Shown: one piece after another, positions 19,863 through 33,794 of the stretch
Layout: each line of letters opens with the position of its first letter
Position numbering within the stretch: the first letter of the stretch is position 1
DNA from: Blastocystis hominis
Lineage: Eukaryota > Sar > Bigyra > Opalinata > Blastocystidae
DNA length: 64,000 bases
Direction: 5' to 3'
Assembly: GCF_000151665.1 (NCBI RefSeq)
Contig: NW_013171816.1
Coordinates: 667,176-731,175 of the forward strand
Position numbers and translations under genes: made by a program
Notes under the pieces: model-generated
What the model saw: the letters and a program-made list of their open reading frames with translations, nothing else
What the model was told of the DNA's origin: nothing
Databases searched by the model: none

Positions 19863-22181
19863 ATGCAAACCTCTGTCGAGAGTTTTTCTCCAGACTACTT
19901 TGATTATAGTAAGTCTGCCTTTATGAAGCGGTCGGCAAGGAATATGAGGAGAAAGAGGAAGAGCAGCAAACATCACTCAAACTCGAAAGAGAAGTATATC
20001 AAGGAGAAGAAGAGTACGATTTGTATCATAGTAATCAATGTAATCAGTCTGGCTCTACTCGGCACAATCTGTGGTATTGTTTTGTCCCGATCTTTGCAAG
20101 TACAACATAAAATTGAGTGTCCGTATGGATACTTTGGCGAGAAATGTCAGAGAAACGACTTTATCGATTATGTTGAGTGGGAGTCAGATGTTGGCATGTG
20201 GACCGATGACGGAGAGTGCCGTTCTGGCTACTCGTTTCGTACATGGGCTCCTGGAGCGATTAGCGTTCGGCTTCAGATTCAGGACCCAACTACAGAGGCT
20301 TTGAGATACTATTTTATGCAGTACCACATTCTGCTATAGTAGTTATTTTTATAGGAAGCAGGATCATGGCTTTTGGTTTGTGATGATTTGTAACCTAGCT
20401 CTTCATTCCCAATACACGTATTCTATCAACTACAACACAGAGAGCAGGTACTCCCTCTCCCTTGGCAGCTTGGAGCGTACTCTGTGAGTGTAGCTTCTTT
20501 TTATTAAACTTTAGCTTTTCTGCTCGAGAAGCGAACATCGTTTCAAACACCGACTACGCATGGAGATATTCCGACTACGTCCCTCTCCCTCCCAACCCCA
20601 TGTTCTACCAGATCAATCTCCCCACCTACATGGAAGAAGAATGTGAACAATTTCTTCCCTTTCAACTCACCCGCAGACTCCACTCCCTACGAGACCGTCA
20701 TTAATCGACTCGAAACCATTCAACTACTCGGAGTCAACGTTATCGAACTGCACGCTCTGGAGCAATCCAGTTGCGATGCAGAGTACGATATCTGCTGGGT
20801 GGAGCCATCGTATTCTCCGGGCTTGCTTCGTCCCACGATTGGTACTCCGATTCAACTGAAAGAACTGATCGACTCGATTCACGTACTGAATATGAGCGTG
20901 GTGCTGGATCTGAATTGGGAGTTTTTCAATATCAACTCGCCCATCTATCATTATCACCAGTTTTACACGCTGTGTAGACATTGAATCGCAACGAATGACC
21001 AGCAGACACAACGGAGTTAGCAGGCGATCCGGTCTACAGCGATGTGTTTCGCGATTCGTCGACGTGTGGCGCGAAGTGTTCTTTGAACATCGCCGAAAAC
21101 GAATTCGTTCTGCTTCTCCTTCGCTCCGTTCTCCATCGCTATCGCGAGGAATTCCACATCGACGGGATCCGATGGATCACAAACGACTGCGATTCCTATG
21201 TTGGCGGATCCTGCAATAGCGGTGAGGAACACGGCGACAAATTCGAGTTCGCGATCCGGAGTTTTTGGGAAGACGTGCGAAGCGAAGGGTTCTCGATTGT
21301 ACAGGAGAGCAGGCCGATTGAAGCGTAGATCCGAGACACGCAGTCGATCGTTCCGAACTACGATTTCTTCATTGACGAGTCGCTTTGTCCGCTGATTCAA
21401 GGCGTGTCTGCGAGCACGGGGATCAGCTATTCGCTCTTGAAGAACTTCATTCAAACCATAAACTCATCGGATCCGGAGGTTCTATTCTCGCTCGAGTGCT
21501 TCCGAACTCTCAATAGCCGCTTGCTGATCCGAACGAACTACAACATCGCGTCGATTCTCCTCTCGTTGTTCTATTTGCTCCCTCGAAACATTCACTTCTT
21601 TATGGGCACTCCCTTCCTAAGCGATATTTCCTTCACGAAGAATCCCCAAACGCTGGATATCAGCGAAGTGGGAGTGTACGTCGACGGATCCTGGCAGAAT
21701 CCACACAAGAAGTTCTTGAAAATCTTGCTGTCTGTCGATCTGAACAAGATTCGCGAGCAATATTTGGTAGGTCGCGAGGGTTGTGTGAGAACGAGATGGA
21801 CGCGTTCGACGGTGTTTTCATCGAGTATGACAACAACAACGACAAAATGATTCTTCGTGTGGGAACGGAGCCCGATCCATTGCTGATCGTGATTAACTAT
21901 GGAACGACCCACTACACCGAAACGTATTTCATGCGATTATCGGTTTGAATCGCAGGCCTTTCACCGCTGCTATTTATTCGACCCTTCCATTCAATCGGCA
22001 GGGAACCTGGAATCTTCTCCTCTCTACTGCCAACAGAAACTACGATAGCGAAGCCATCACCGTCAACTCGCCAATGACAGGAAGCGCGTGTCAAGGGCAG
22101 GGAGGCCATACGATTCCGGGCTGTGTGTATTATTCGGTGCCGATGGCCAGGCAGTCGCTCTCTGTTTTTATTCACGAATAA
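19863..22181 (+). CDS. type II membrane protein with EGF-like motif and GH13/branching-enzyme-like domain
   Basis: Six to seven introns are removed. Order: basic Lys/Arg-rich cytosolic tail; one membrane span (CIIVINVISLALLGTICGIV); EGF-like CPYGYFGEKC; a CBM48-like strand block YSFRTWAPGAISVRLQI; and a GH13-like barrel (GVNVIELHALEQ, NMSVVLDLNWEFFN, REEFHIDGIRWITN, HFFMGTPFL). A C-terminal beta domain ends VFIHE-TAA. The layout resembles glycogen branching enzymes. However, the nucleophile in DGFRFD is Ile (DGIRWI), and the acid/base Glu position reads SIIRDTQS after intron removal. I infer a catalytically inactive surface protein that may bind glycans. The exact splice at about 21928-21959 affects only the C-terminal domain. 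Confidence 0.75.
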
Positions 22182-22398
22182 ATGTACACGCAATGTGTTG
22201 ATTGTTTTTTAATTGTTTTTTAATTGTTTTGGGTGTTGTTACTCATAGGAAAGGAAGGATCACACTGTTCTTTTGAATTGTTTGCTTCGTCACTCAGTTT
22301 CACATGTTTGCTAATTACTTCTCAGTTTTGCTTGTTTTGTTCATCCTGCTCTTGTTTGATAGGATACACACAACATGGATTTCACTCCACATGGATCG

Positions 22399-22406
22399 AA
22401 CAAACA
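22399..22406 (-). promoter_or_regulatory. poly(A) octamer for TXNDC12
   Basis: TGTTTGTT on the minus strand 18 nt after the encoded TAG of the TXNDC12-like gene. Confidence 0.65.
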
Positions 22407-22424
22407 CAATGTAGAATACACTGT

Positions 22425-23009
22425 CTATAAGTCTAGTTCGAATTCACTTTCAATATCGTCCATATCAACAAGCCCACGATCATAAAGACCATGATTCTCC
22501 AAATACTTCACCATATTGTCGTATAAAGTATCGGCATCGTAATAATAATAATGGTACATTGGAGAAAAACCAGCATTATTAATCTCATAATCGATACTGC
22601 CATTTGGATTGAGAAAGAACACTCGGGGGTAGTACTTCCCACGACCATCTATTTCGAATGCGTAGAAGATACAATACCTGGAAGCCACTTTTCATCCTCA
22701 GGCTCTTCCTCATCCGCTGCTAGAATCATCACAAATCGTCTAGAAAACTCAATCAGCTTCTCGTCCGAAGCTATTCTCTTTCCTAAACTACGGCAAGCAC
22801 CACACCAGTTCTTGTAGACAATAACTATCCCAGGCTTCTGTGTTTTACTAATCTCATCCATGCCTTCACTAAACGAAAGCCAATTATAGCGGTTTCCAAA
22901 GAATCCTCCATCTACAGCTTCGACAGCTGTATAGAGGAATAAGATGCTTATCGTCTATAGATAATTTAAAGAGAGAAAAATTGACAAATGATAGAGATGA
23001 GAAAAGCAT
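22425..23009 (-). CDS. TXNDC12: TXNDC12/ERp18-like thioredoxin-domain protein
   Basis: Small ER oxidoreductase of the AGR/TXNDC12 family. Two introns (~31 and 28 nt) are removed. A hydrophobic leader MLFSSLSFTISILFLYTAV is followed by GFFGNRYNWLSFSEGMDEI, then IVIVYKNWCGACRSL with the active-site CGAC, FVMILAADEEEPEDEKWLP and YYPRVFFLNPNG. These match TXNDC12 blocks 'KSWCGAC', 'DEEEP' and 'IPRILFLDP'. Length (~175 aa) fits. The C-terminus is FELDL, not KDEL/HDEL, so retention may be weak or use another receptor rule. TAG at 22425 is encoded. Confidence 0.88.
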
Positions 23010-23074
23010 ATTTTGGAAATGTGTATGCAAACAAATAGGATTAAAAATATTAGAATAAATAAGCGCGTCTACAG

Positions 23075-23409
23075 TTACTTGGCAGTTACCTCAACTCCCT
23101 TCTTCACAACGGTTTTCATTGTTCTTCTGTCGATCATAAAGATGCCCCACAGAATAGACCAGATCCATCCAATAATAATAACCGATAAAAGGAGCTGTAG
23201 AACTCCAAAAAGATAGGTAAGACCGTTGGAGTGGCACATTACTGCTCCAATCAAGGTTCCAATTCCTAAGGGTTATTCTATAGATCCATAGTAATAATAC
23301 CTGGAAGAATAATGTTTACTATACCCAAGATCCAATTCCAAGGACTGCTCAAATCGGGCACCGTGTCTATGACCTTCTTGGCCGTCTTCAGTTTGCCGTA
23401 CCAACCCAT
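23075..23409 (-). CDS. SPEC3/Stum-family membrane protein
   Basis: One 35-nt intron is removed to give about 99 aa. Two membrane spans are visible: WNWILGIVNIILPGIGTLIG and LQLLLSVIIIGWIWSILWGI. The pattern 'N-ILPG-GT' plus 'Q--------GWI-SI-WG' is that of SPEC3/Stum proteins; Drosophila Stum is needed for mechanical sensing in some neurons, while protist roles are unknown. The C-terminus is basic (MKTVVKKGVEVTAK). Start ATG 23409 (MGWYGKLKTAKK) is preferred to the longer frame because the extension lacks conservation-like features. The match is by pattern over a short protein. Confidence 0.62.
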
Positions 23410-23485
23410 AATAGAATAAAGTAATATAGAGTTTGGTTCAGTTTTTTTATTAAAGAGCCAGCCAATCATTTGTGGAACAAAGAAA

Positions 23486-24327
23486 CTACGATTTCGAATT
23501 GGGCAAAAATGGTATCAGAATATAAGTATGCTTTCTATATTCCTCGTACTCTGGAAAAAACGACATTAAATATTTCTCCTCAAAACTAATCATCAGACCA
23601 GGATCATTAAAAACTTACGGTATTCGGAAATATAAAAGTCCCCAGTTGACTAGAGCTGATATTACAACGCAAAGTGGATTGCAAAGGATCATTTCGCGTC
23701 CTACACAATAATAGAACCAGCCTGTATAAGAAGGATGTCGGAGCAATGCGTAAATCCCCGAGGTAACCAATTCATGGGAATTTACGTGCTCCGTACGAAT
23801 TAAATGAGTGAAGTTCGTTCCCATTTGGACTTCTGCAGCAGCTCGTAAAGCAATCCCCAAAACTGTTAAAAATAACCCTAACAGAATAACGATTTGATTT
23901 TGCTTCCACCTACGAGTTATTTAGGAAGACAAAACTCACAGAGGGAAGAAATAATACTCAATTAAGAATTCCATAATACCGCCTGTAGTCGTCATAACAT
24001 AGTAAACACTTTGGTTTACTAAAAAGGCTACGGACTCATTCTAACAAGAAAACAGGGACAATCAAAGCATAAATCATTTGGACGATAAATCGCAGTTAAA
24101 AAGAACTCAAGTAAGTGAAAACCACTACCAACGATACAATATATACACCAGTTCAGCTATAGGTAATAAACACGATGCAACATAATTACGGGAAGTAGAA
24201 GCTCCATTCCAATCACATAACAACGAACACAGTACAGATTGTAACCCAGGATTCCCCCGAGAATAAGACCACATAATATAACTCTTACCCAATCGTTTCT
24301 ACTATATGGCTTCTTATCCTCTCCCAT
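23486..24327 (-). CDS. ICMT: protein-S-isoprenylcysteine O-methyltransferase (ICMT/Ste14)
   Basis: Methylates the C-terminal prenylcysteine of CaaX proteins in the ER membrane. Introns of 30-34 nt are removed. The protein has about six hydrophobic segments and the family blocks GFHLLEFFLTAIYRPN, SFLVNQSVYYVM, GTNFTHLIRTEH, LVTSGIYALLRHPSYTGW, ILCNPLCVVISALV and FEEKYLMSFFPEYEEYRK. RHPSY and the EE pair form the SAM-binding and catalytic region. ATG 24327 (MGEDKKPYSRNDW) follows a minus-strand octamer by 32 nt. It ends in TAG at 23486. The match extends over the whole length. Confidence 0.92.
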
Positions 24328-24359
24328 TTTATAAAAAAACTCCTCCTCGTACAGAATTA

Positions 24360-24367
24360 AACAAACA
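24360..24367 (-). promoter_or_regulatory. poly(A) octamer for the Frag1-like gene
   Basis: TGTTTGTT on the minus strand 24 nt after the Frag1-like TAA and 32 nt before the ICMT start codon. Confidence 0.65.
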
Positions 24368-24391
24368 AGCCACAAAATAACTAAAGCAACA

Positions 24392-25758
24392 TTACATACT
24401 CGCAATTGTGCTGGGAGTAAGCTGATTGCACAACTCCTCATCGACAATCGACAGATCGCGGAGAACAAACGAATTTGTTGGCAAAATCCCATATCTCTTA
24501 AACAACTGCAGCTGCAGCGAGTTTCTGTCTTCGTACAGCAAGTACAGATACATCGCGGAGCTCAGCACACAGACGTACTCCGACAACCCTCTCCAAAAAT
24601 GCATCACTCGGCAACGAGGATAGTTTCGAATGATTGTCCCTACGGCTTACACCCTGGACACTGCGCTACAGCCGTCGTTGTACCTATCTTGGTAGAAAAA
24701 ACACTGCTCTTCGGAGGTGAGCTGGAAGCATTCCTCCATGCTCATTACCACGGCTATGGGTCACAGAGGAATGGAATTGAATGGGTACATTTGCAATCTT
24801 CGATCCGGCCAAGCAACGTAAAAAGAATGATGCCCCCGAGAGAGCAAAAGAGAAGCATGAATTTGAAAAAAATCTTGCGACCATCCTTCTGGTTCCCATA
24901 TCGGATCATTTCATAAAAATTAAACATATATTGGAGGTTTAGCGGACAAGCAAACAACACTACACACTACGATTAACAATCTCACATGAACAAACCATCT
25001 CATGAGTCAGGGGATAGTTCCCCATGTCAAAAAATGCGACTCCATGCATACCAATTGCAGCAATGATAGAGAAAACCAGCTGGAACTACAAACTCCATCA
25101 AATCAGACTCTACTTACCTTTTGAGAAAGTAGATAACGACGCTTTCGTTTTGGTTCCGTCACCGTCATCCCGAATAAAGTGAAGACACGATAATAATCAA
25201 AAGCAAATATTATCCACGGAATCCACCCAATGCCTGTACCTACTAAGAAAGAGAGCCACCCGAAACCGCTTCGAGCAACCTCTGACAAGTATGGATACTT
25301 GCAACCTCCTTCAAATCTAAAATTGAGAAGACCAATTCGTTCTTTACTCATTCAACACTGTAACGATCACAGCTGCAAACAATGCACCAAAGGAAGCTCC
25401 ATAGTAAGCAATAATCGACCCATATGCCTCACAATATTTATACAGTCTTGTTAGCTTCATTCGAATCCACGAGCACCTTCTTATATTAGACATATCTACT
25501 TTAGTATTTTCGTTGCAATTTTCTTTTTCGTTTCTCTGATATGCCATTTCTACGGCAATATTCGACTCCCACAACTGAAGTGAAGTTGCCTTTAGTGAGT
25601 GAGCAGAAAGTTCAGGAATAGTGCAATTCCGAAAATCGTGTATTTGGATCTTGGGAATGAGAGTTGCAGATTAAAGCTACAATAATCAATATGGGTACAA
25701 TCCCAATAAATAATATTGTAGAATGGTTTTTCTTGCGAAAGAGGAGTGTGTTGATCAT
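24392..25758 (-). CDS. Frag1/DRAM/Sfk1-family multi-pass membrane protein
   Basis: The family includes PGAP2 (GPI-anchor remodelling), DRAM and yeast Sfk1. Short introns are removed (about 31 nt in the first exon region, ~40, 32 and 32 nt further on). Visible order: N-terminal span STILFIGIVPILIII; a hydrophilic loop with CTIPELSAHSLKATS; ASFGALFAAVIV; GGCKYPYLSEVARSG (family-like 'PYIS--G'); WLSFLVGTGIGWIPWIIFAF; LVFSIIAAIGMHGVAFFD then PLTHEM (family-like conserved His); and a last segment LSEYVCVLSSAMYLYLLYED. It ends TPSTIASM-TAA. The splice pattern in 24640-24780 is not resolved. The specific subfamily is uncertain. Confidence 0.6.
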
Positions 25759-25894
25759 GTGGCACAATAACCGAGCCAAACGTCAGCGTACTGCGGATAA
25801 GGATAAGGATAGTACTCGATATTTATCAGAATTATAAGCGAGATTTTATTGTGGAAATAACACATTCGCTTGGATGAGGTGAACTAAGTGCCCG

Positions 25895-25923
25895 AATTAT
25901 ATATATATATATATATATATATA
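25895..25923. repeat. (AT)n microsatellite
   Basis: About 14 AT units between the Frag1-like start and the mS29 3' end, followed by short CATCAT-type runs. Confidence 0.95.
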
Positions 25924-25987
25924 TCATTCATCATCATGATATTCACACAAATGACTCCAATACACTCCCTCTTTCCTTCCTTCCTTC

Positions 25988-25995
25988 AACAAACA
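25988..25995 (-). promoter_or_regulatory. poly(A) octamer for mS29
   Basis: TGTTTGTT on the minus strand, 14 nt after the encoded TGA of the mS29 gene. Confidence 0.65.
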
Positions 25996-26009
25996 CCCCA
26001 TAAAAGACA

Positions 26010-27869
26010 TCAGGATTCCCACAACTCTTTCATTTCGGGGTAGTTCTCTACCCATTTCTGGTACGCCTTTCCGGGCGTGAAGTCCCACAGCCATCTTCGG
26101 TTGCACAGCAGGTTCCACACCAGTTCTCGGTAGTTTCCCTGCGTGTGCGCATACAAGTACTCTCTCTGGAACTCGTTCATCGCTGCCCGTCACTCCGCCT
26201 CCTCTCTCCTCCTACGCGAGATGATGTCGTTCTTCTCGAACATGTCCACGAACGCGTCGAACACCTCGAAGCTGCACTTCCCCACCGTCAGGTTGTGCTT
26301 CTGTCCCAGCTGGACCACATCTTCGAACTTGATCTGTCGCTCATTAGCTCCGCCCTTCCCTACGAAGTGGTCGTATCGGTTCTCCACCGCTCCGATCACC
26401 ACGCCGTTCCGCAGCGTGTTCTGGAATGCGATGTGCGGCGTGGGGGGCATGGGGGTCTCGGGCTGGAGGGGCGGGACTTCGCGATGGAGCTGCGCGGCGC
26501 GCTGCTGCGGGAAGTCGTCCAAGGCGCGCTCCTGCATCCAGTCCGCCTCGTCGAACACGCGGAACAGCGAGGGCAGGTAGAGCTTCCGCGCGTGGATGCT
26601 ACGGTGGAGGGAGGGCGCGCGCACTACGGCCGGTTCTGGTACTCGAAGAGCGAGTAGTCGTGCAGCGCGTTGTAGTCGTCGATCGCGATCAGCACCGGGT
26701 ATCTGCGTCCCACGCGCCCGCTGCGCCCTACTCCGTGCACTCCTCCAGTTCCCGCTTCACGTACGCCGCCACTTCGTACGACTAGCTTCGCACATTCACA
26801 CGAATTTCCTACGTCACGCGCGCTGTTCACGCCGTACAGAACCAGCTGGTCCACCGTCAGCCGGCTCGCCGCGCCCGAGTCGATCGCCTACGTCCCACGC
26901 GCTCCGCGTCCCTACCGCGCCGAACTGCGACTTCGCCCAGAACAGGGAGCGGTCGAAGTGCCCCTTCACGCGCACGTTCCGCAGCAGATGGCCGCTCGTG
27001 ATGTGCAGCTAGTCGTCGCCTCCTCCACACAGCGCCCCTACGTCCAGCAGAAGCTTCTGACAGTGCTCCGGCTGCGCGAAAAAACCGCCCGAGCGACGCG
27101 TCATCGGAATCACCTGGTAGCCTGCCTCGCACACACACCCGGATGCTACCTCGATGGGTCCACACGCGCGCAGAGGGAATGAACCACGTGATCCAGTTGT
27201 TACGACGACACTCGTAATACACGCTGCGAAGAACCATCCTGCAATCGAGCCACTCACCACGCACAAGTACGATTTGCCACTACCCCGAGGACCCGTGAGG
27301 CACAAGAACGGATAAAAGTCGATGCTTTCTCCCGCCTGGAACGCTACCTATCACCCCGCGCCTCCCATACTCACCATTCAGCTTGGATATGATCCGCAGA
27401 GCTTCTTTGCGAATTTGCATTGTGTTCATAAGCGTCAGTTCTCTCTGCTTCTCAAAACCACAGTAGAAACTAGGACTCACCTCACTAATCACACCCTATA
27501 CTCATGAGGAAAGTAGTGCTTAAATTCCTCGTCGTCAAAATAGACAATGTCGCCCTCTTTCTTCTTACTCAAGTCAACACGCTTTTCTCTAGGCACATTT
27601 TTCAGATAATCTCGATTTCGAATTCCTTCCTTATAATCATCCTGAATAAACGGGAATTCAGGGAAATCGGGCAACTCTACACCTTTCTTTGTGGATTGTT
27701 TTTCATTCGCATTGGGAGTTGCTGTCTCGACAGGTTCTCCTTGTTTCGCCGCAGAATCGCTGTTGGCAGCCGATTCGCTCTGAGTTGCAAAGCACCGAAC
27801 GGTACGATAGAGTGCAACTCTCCTCGCGGAAGAGATTGCGATGCGGTTCCTCAAAGCAATCGAGAGCAT
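26010..27869 (-). CDS. DAP3: mitochondrial small-subunit ribosomal protein mS29 (DAP3)
   Basis: GTP/ATP-binding P-loop protein of the mitoribosomal small subunit head. About eleven introns of 26-33 nt are removed. The N-terminus MLSIALRNRIAISSARRVAL is a good mitochondrial presequence. Then come VYFDDEEFKHYFPHDFYCGF, RKEALRIISKL, the P-loop LTGPRGSGKSYL, NNWITWFIPSARVWTHR, GGFFAQPEHCQKLLLD, YPVLIAIDDYNALHDYSLF (family 'LLVAVDGINAL'), VVIGAVENRYDHFVGKGG, and a C-terminal NRRWLWDFTPGKAYQKW. The motif order follows DAP3 throughout. TGA at 26010-26012 is encoded. The gene is one of the most intron-dense in the window. Confidence 0.82.
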
Positions 27870-27973
27870 TGGAGAGAGAATAAAAAGAAATCGATCAAAA
27901 TCTCCCCATTTCTCTTTTTTCCATATTTATCGAAAATCAACAAAAATATCATAATCATCACTATTATTACTAT

Positions 27974-27981
27974 AACAAACA
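27974..27981 (-). promoter_or_regulatory. poly(A) octamer for actin
   Basis: TGTTTGTT on the minus strand about 40 nt after the actin stop codon. Confidence 0.65.
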
Positions 27982-28021
27982 ACCCTGAGTAGAATACAAA
28001 CTACACATGCAATTGAGAAGC

Positions 28022-29152
28022 TTAGAAGCACTTTCTGTGGACAATGGTAGGACCAGCCTCGTCGTACTCAGACTTGGCAATCCACATGTTGTGGAAGGAA
28101 GACAGGCAAGCCAGCAGCGATCCTCCGACCCACACCATGTACTTACGCTCAGGAGAAGCCAGCACCTTCACCTTGATGCTAGGAGGAGCCAGAGCCAGCA
28201 GCTCCTTCTGCATACGCTCACCAATTCCAGGGAACATGGTGGAACCTCCAGAGAGGACCACGTTGCTGTAGAGCTCCTTACGGATATCCACATCGCACTT
28301 CATGATGGTCGAGTAGGTGGCATCGTGCACACCTCCGTGACGAAGCTCCTTACCCAGCATAGCAGGGTTGAACAGAGCCTCGGGCACACGGAAACGCTCG
28401 TTTCCAATGGTCACGATGTTTCCATCGGGCATCTCGTACGACTTCTCCACCACCGAAGACTCCTCGGCAAGCTTCATCTCCTTGTCGAAGTCCAGAGCCA
28501 CGTAGCACAGCTTCTCCTTCATGTCGCGCACAATTTCACGCTCAGCAGTAGAAACCAGACTGTATCCACGCTCAGACAAGATAGTCTGCATGTACTCGGT
28601 CAGATCACGACCAGCCAGATCCAGACGCAAAATGCAGTGAGGCAGCGAATAACCCTCGTAAATGGGGACAGTGTGCGAGACACCGTCACCGGAATCCATC
28701 ACGCAACCAGTGGTACGACCCGAAGCGTACAGAGACAGCACAGCCTGAATCTGGACGTACATGGCAGGCACGTTGAACGTCTCGAACATAATCTGAGTCA
28801 TACGCTCTCTGTTCGCCTTAGGATTCAAAGGAGCCTCGGTCAGAAGCACAGGATGCTCCTCAGGAGCGACACGCAGCTCATTGTAGAAGGTGTGGTGCCA
28901 GATCTTCTCCATATCATCCCAGTTAGTCACAATTCCGTGCTCAATGGGGTACTTCAGATTCAGCACTCCTCTCTTCGACTCAGCTTCGTCTCCAACGAAG
29001 TGATCCTTGTTCTCCATACCCACCATGTACACAGGATGCTTGGGACGTCCCACAATCGAAGGGAACACAGCGCGAGGAGCATCATCTCCAGCAAATCCAG
29101 CCTTACACATACCGGAACCGTTATCAATCACAATAGACTGCACTTCAGCCAT
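28022..29152 (-). CDS. ACT: actin
   Basis: Cytoskeletal ATPase. The 376-aa intronless frame has actin signatures [64 protein letters not shown] and the C-terminal [10 protein letters not shown]. Length is canonical. It is more divergent than usual in the DNase-loop area ([17 protein letters not shown]) and near the C-terminus ([22 protein letters not shown]), but nucleotide-binding motifs are intact. I regard it as conventional actin rather than an actin-related protein. A 392-aa open frame on the opposite strand is its shadow. Confidence 0.96.
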
Positions 29153-29401
29153 TCTCGAGGTTTACTTGTATTAAAATTAATATGACTTACACTTTGATAT
29201 CCCGTACCGTTAATTGTACAGTGGTTCAATTCGCTTGATTATCAAGCTTGCTCCAGTAACTCGTTTTTTATCGTTTTTATCAAGAATCTAGTCCCGATTC
29301 TAGCACATTTTAGACGATCCTGCAAAGATTGCCAGCTTGAAGGAATGGGGATTAGGTGTATCGTAATTTAGACTGAGTGTTAACAAACTTTGGAAAATTA
29401 T

Positions 29402-31679
<2,278 letters not shown>

Positions 31680-33187
31680 CAGAATCTGGAAACTAGAGAG
31701 CAGCTTGTCATCTGCTTCGCTTCGTCTAATTTCAACATCAAGTTGATATAGTTGTATAGATAGATAGACTGGTAGATTGATGACCGAGATATTTACGCAA
31801 CTATCACTTGTGATTCAAATAAAACACAAATATAGCGATACACATGAATTAGATATATCGTATGATTACAGGGAGGTGCGTACTGGTATTCATCAACAAT
31901 ATTGGCGGTAAATCTTTCACCAACGCTCGTAATTGGTTTATGTACTAAGCAGCTCTGTATGATTTCTATTGGGGAAGTGTAACTTTATCAAAATATCATG
32001 TTTCATTATATGAACAGCTGCTAAAATAGTATATCTCACTCCATTCACTCTGTATGGTATCTAGTCTATTCTCATATTATGAATATCATCAACATATTTG
32101 CGATTGCTCAAAAATGTGGGATATAATCCATAATATGCAAATAAACAGCAGTTTTGAAAAGTCAATTAGATGTTTTTAGCATAGGTTTCATTATTTGAAA
32201 TGCAATAATAGATGTGCTATATAATACAGTTCAGGGTAATAAGCGCAATAAGAGGCAAATGATAAAGATACTTGAATGCTTTGATAATATATGATGAGCA
32301 TGCGTTTATCACAGTTTTCTTTCAGTTGGATAATATCATAAATCCGTAGAAGAGATATAATGGAATCAATAAAAGCATAAAGCATGGTTGTCATGCAGAT
32401 GCTTAGTATTGTATTGATGTACAAAGAAATGCATATAACGGTATGCTCTCTTATATTGCTTTTAATCTTCCGCAGTCTAAGGATCCAATCTTCTTTACAA
32501 CTATCAAACAGAAATAATTTTCAACAATATGGGTGATTCATCATAGTTTCTAGTCATTTGATGCCTTGTTTAAAAAATAAAAACAAGTGTTGAATGTGCT
32601 ATTCTTGTTACTAATAATCATCAGTTTGCTTGATTTGTTTGTTCAGAATTCTTTGCCATCATTTCTGGGCTATTCAATGATGAACAATCCAATCATTTGG
32701 TTACTCTCTAAACTCATTACAACTTATATTTGCTTAGTTAGCATGCTTCAATCGCTATGTAATCGATGTCTAACATTGCAGTCAAGAATACTGAATAATT
32801 GAAAAACCAAACTGAGAAAATGGAGACTGGATTAGTATAATATCTACTATAATATGTTATATATGACAGCAAACGAGGTAATCAAGCATCCACGAGTAGC
32901 GAATCAATGGGAACTAGTACTGCGTGGTCATTCTATGATTGGAGAATAGACACTCATCATTTCCAGTACCACTACAATAGGCATATTGAACAGCTTTCGT
33001 AACCGAGACAATACTCTTAACTATATTCGAATTATATCATCTTCGATTCATTTTTAATAAGAACAAACAAGAATAGTGTGCACACAGCAACAAGTAAACT
33101 ATTCTTTTTTACACTCTTATCCAGGAGTAGGTAGGAATAGCTAATAAATGCTGGGAGATCTATTGTGCCGTGTTTTTTGCAGGTATT
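31680..33187. other. AT-rich gene-poor stretch, no supported gene
   Basis: About 1.5 kb with high AT content. The only open frames are short and hydrophobic (32191-32424 on minus, 32587-32802 on plus), as expected by chance in AT-rich DNA; neither has a family-like motif or a clear ATG plus splice context. No TGTTTGTT and no RNA gene was seen. Confidence 0.5.
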
Positions 33188-33794
33188 ATGGAATGGAAAC
33201 GGCTATTTAACTTCAGAGCTTGTTTGGATGTCACAGAACCTGAAGTCACGGTTGAAGAATTGGGAGAAGATATTGAAGTGATATCTTTGGGCGAAACAAT
33301 AAAACTAGCAGATCTCAAAATGTACCTGAAGTACTGCAAATCAAAAGCGCTATTTTGTTGCAAGGTGGAAATAGTAACACTGTGAATTAATTTGATAATC
33401 TAGATTTCTTCTTTTCTTACGATGATCTTCTGTCTGACGACTGAAAGACCTCTCGTCCTTATCAGCGGAGTACTTTACTTTCTGTTTAGCATATTTTTTT
33501 ATTTCTGGACCAAAAGAAATCATAAGAAGATGATAAAGATGGTATGTCTTGTTTTTATATCATTATTAGTACTTACCCATCGCTTTTGTTGATTTATTAT
33601 TGGGACTGACCACATTCTATTATTGGTTAGGTTTGCTGATGATTCGAATTCGATTTGGGGTCCTTATGTGCAATTTATTCGTGTTGGAGGCATTGATTTC
33701 TTCTTTCTTGAGTTGCTTCTTCATAGGAAGGATAGAGACGGTATATCATTACATTCCTGTTCAATGTTTCTCTTTTCATTGTATATCTTATTAG
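33188..33794 (+). CDS. putative small multi-pass membrane protein
   Basis: Not recognised. Removing two introns (33365-33403, 33542-33569), both GT-AG and phase 0, gives a continuous 179-aa frame. The N-terminal ~60 aa are acidic and soluble (TVEELGEDIEVISLGETIKL). After them come hydrophobic segments: LVLISGVLYFLFSIFFYF, YLPIAFVDLLLGLTTFYYWL, and LMCNLFVLEALISSFLSCFF. It ends in an encoded TAG with no nearby octamer. Intron phases and a sensible N-terminal composition support a real gene. The AT-rich setting and low-complexity hydrophobicity argue for caution. Confidence 0.4.

Noticed and set aside
21295-21327. QESRPIE as the GH13 acid/base Glu
   Set aside because: This segment is best read as a 30-nt intron with GT-AG ends; keeping it leads to an in-frame stop immediately after.
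25691-25837. 48-aa + strand open frame with ATG and TAA
   Set aside because: It overlaps the first exon and membrane span of the Frag1-like gene on the minus strand, which joins in frame by a 31-nt intron.
32191-32802. Two hydrophobic open frames in the AT-rich island
   Set aside because: Short, AT-driven hydrophobic frames without start context, motif or flanking splice-compatible exons.
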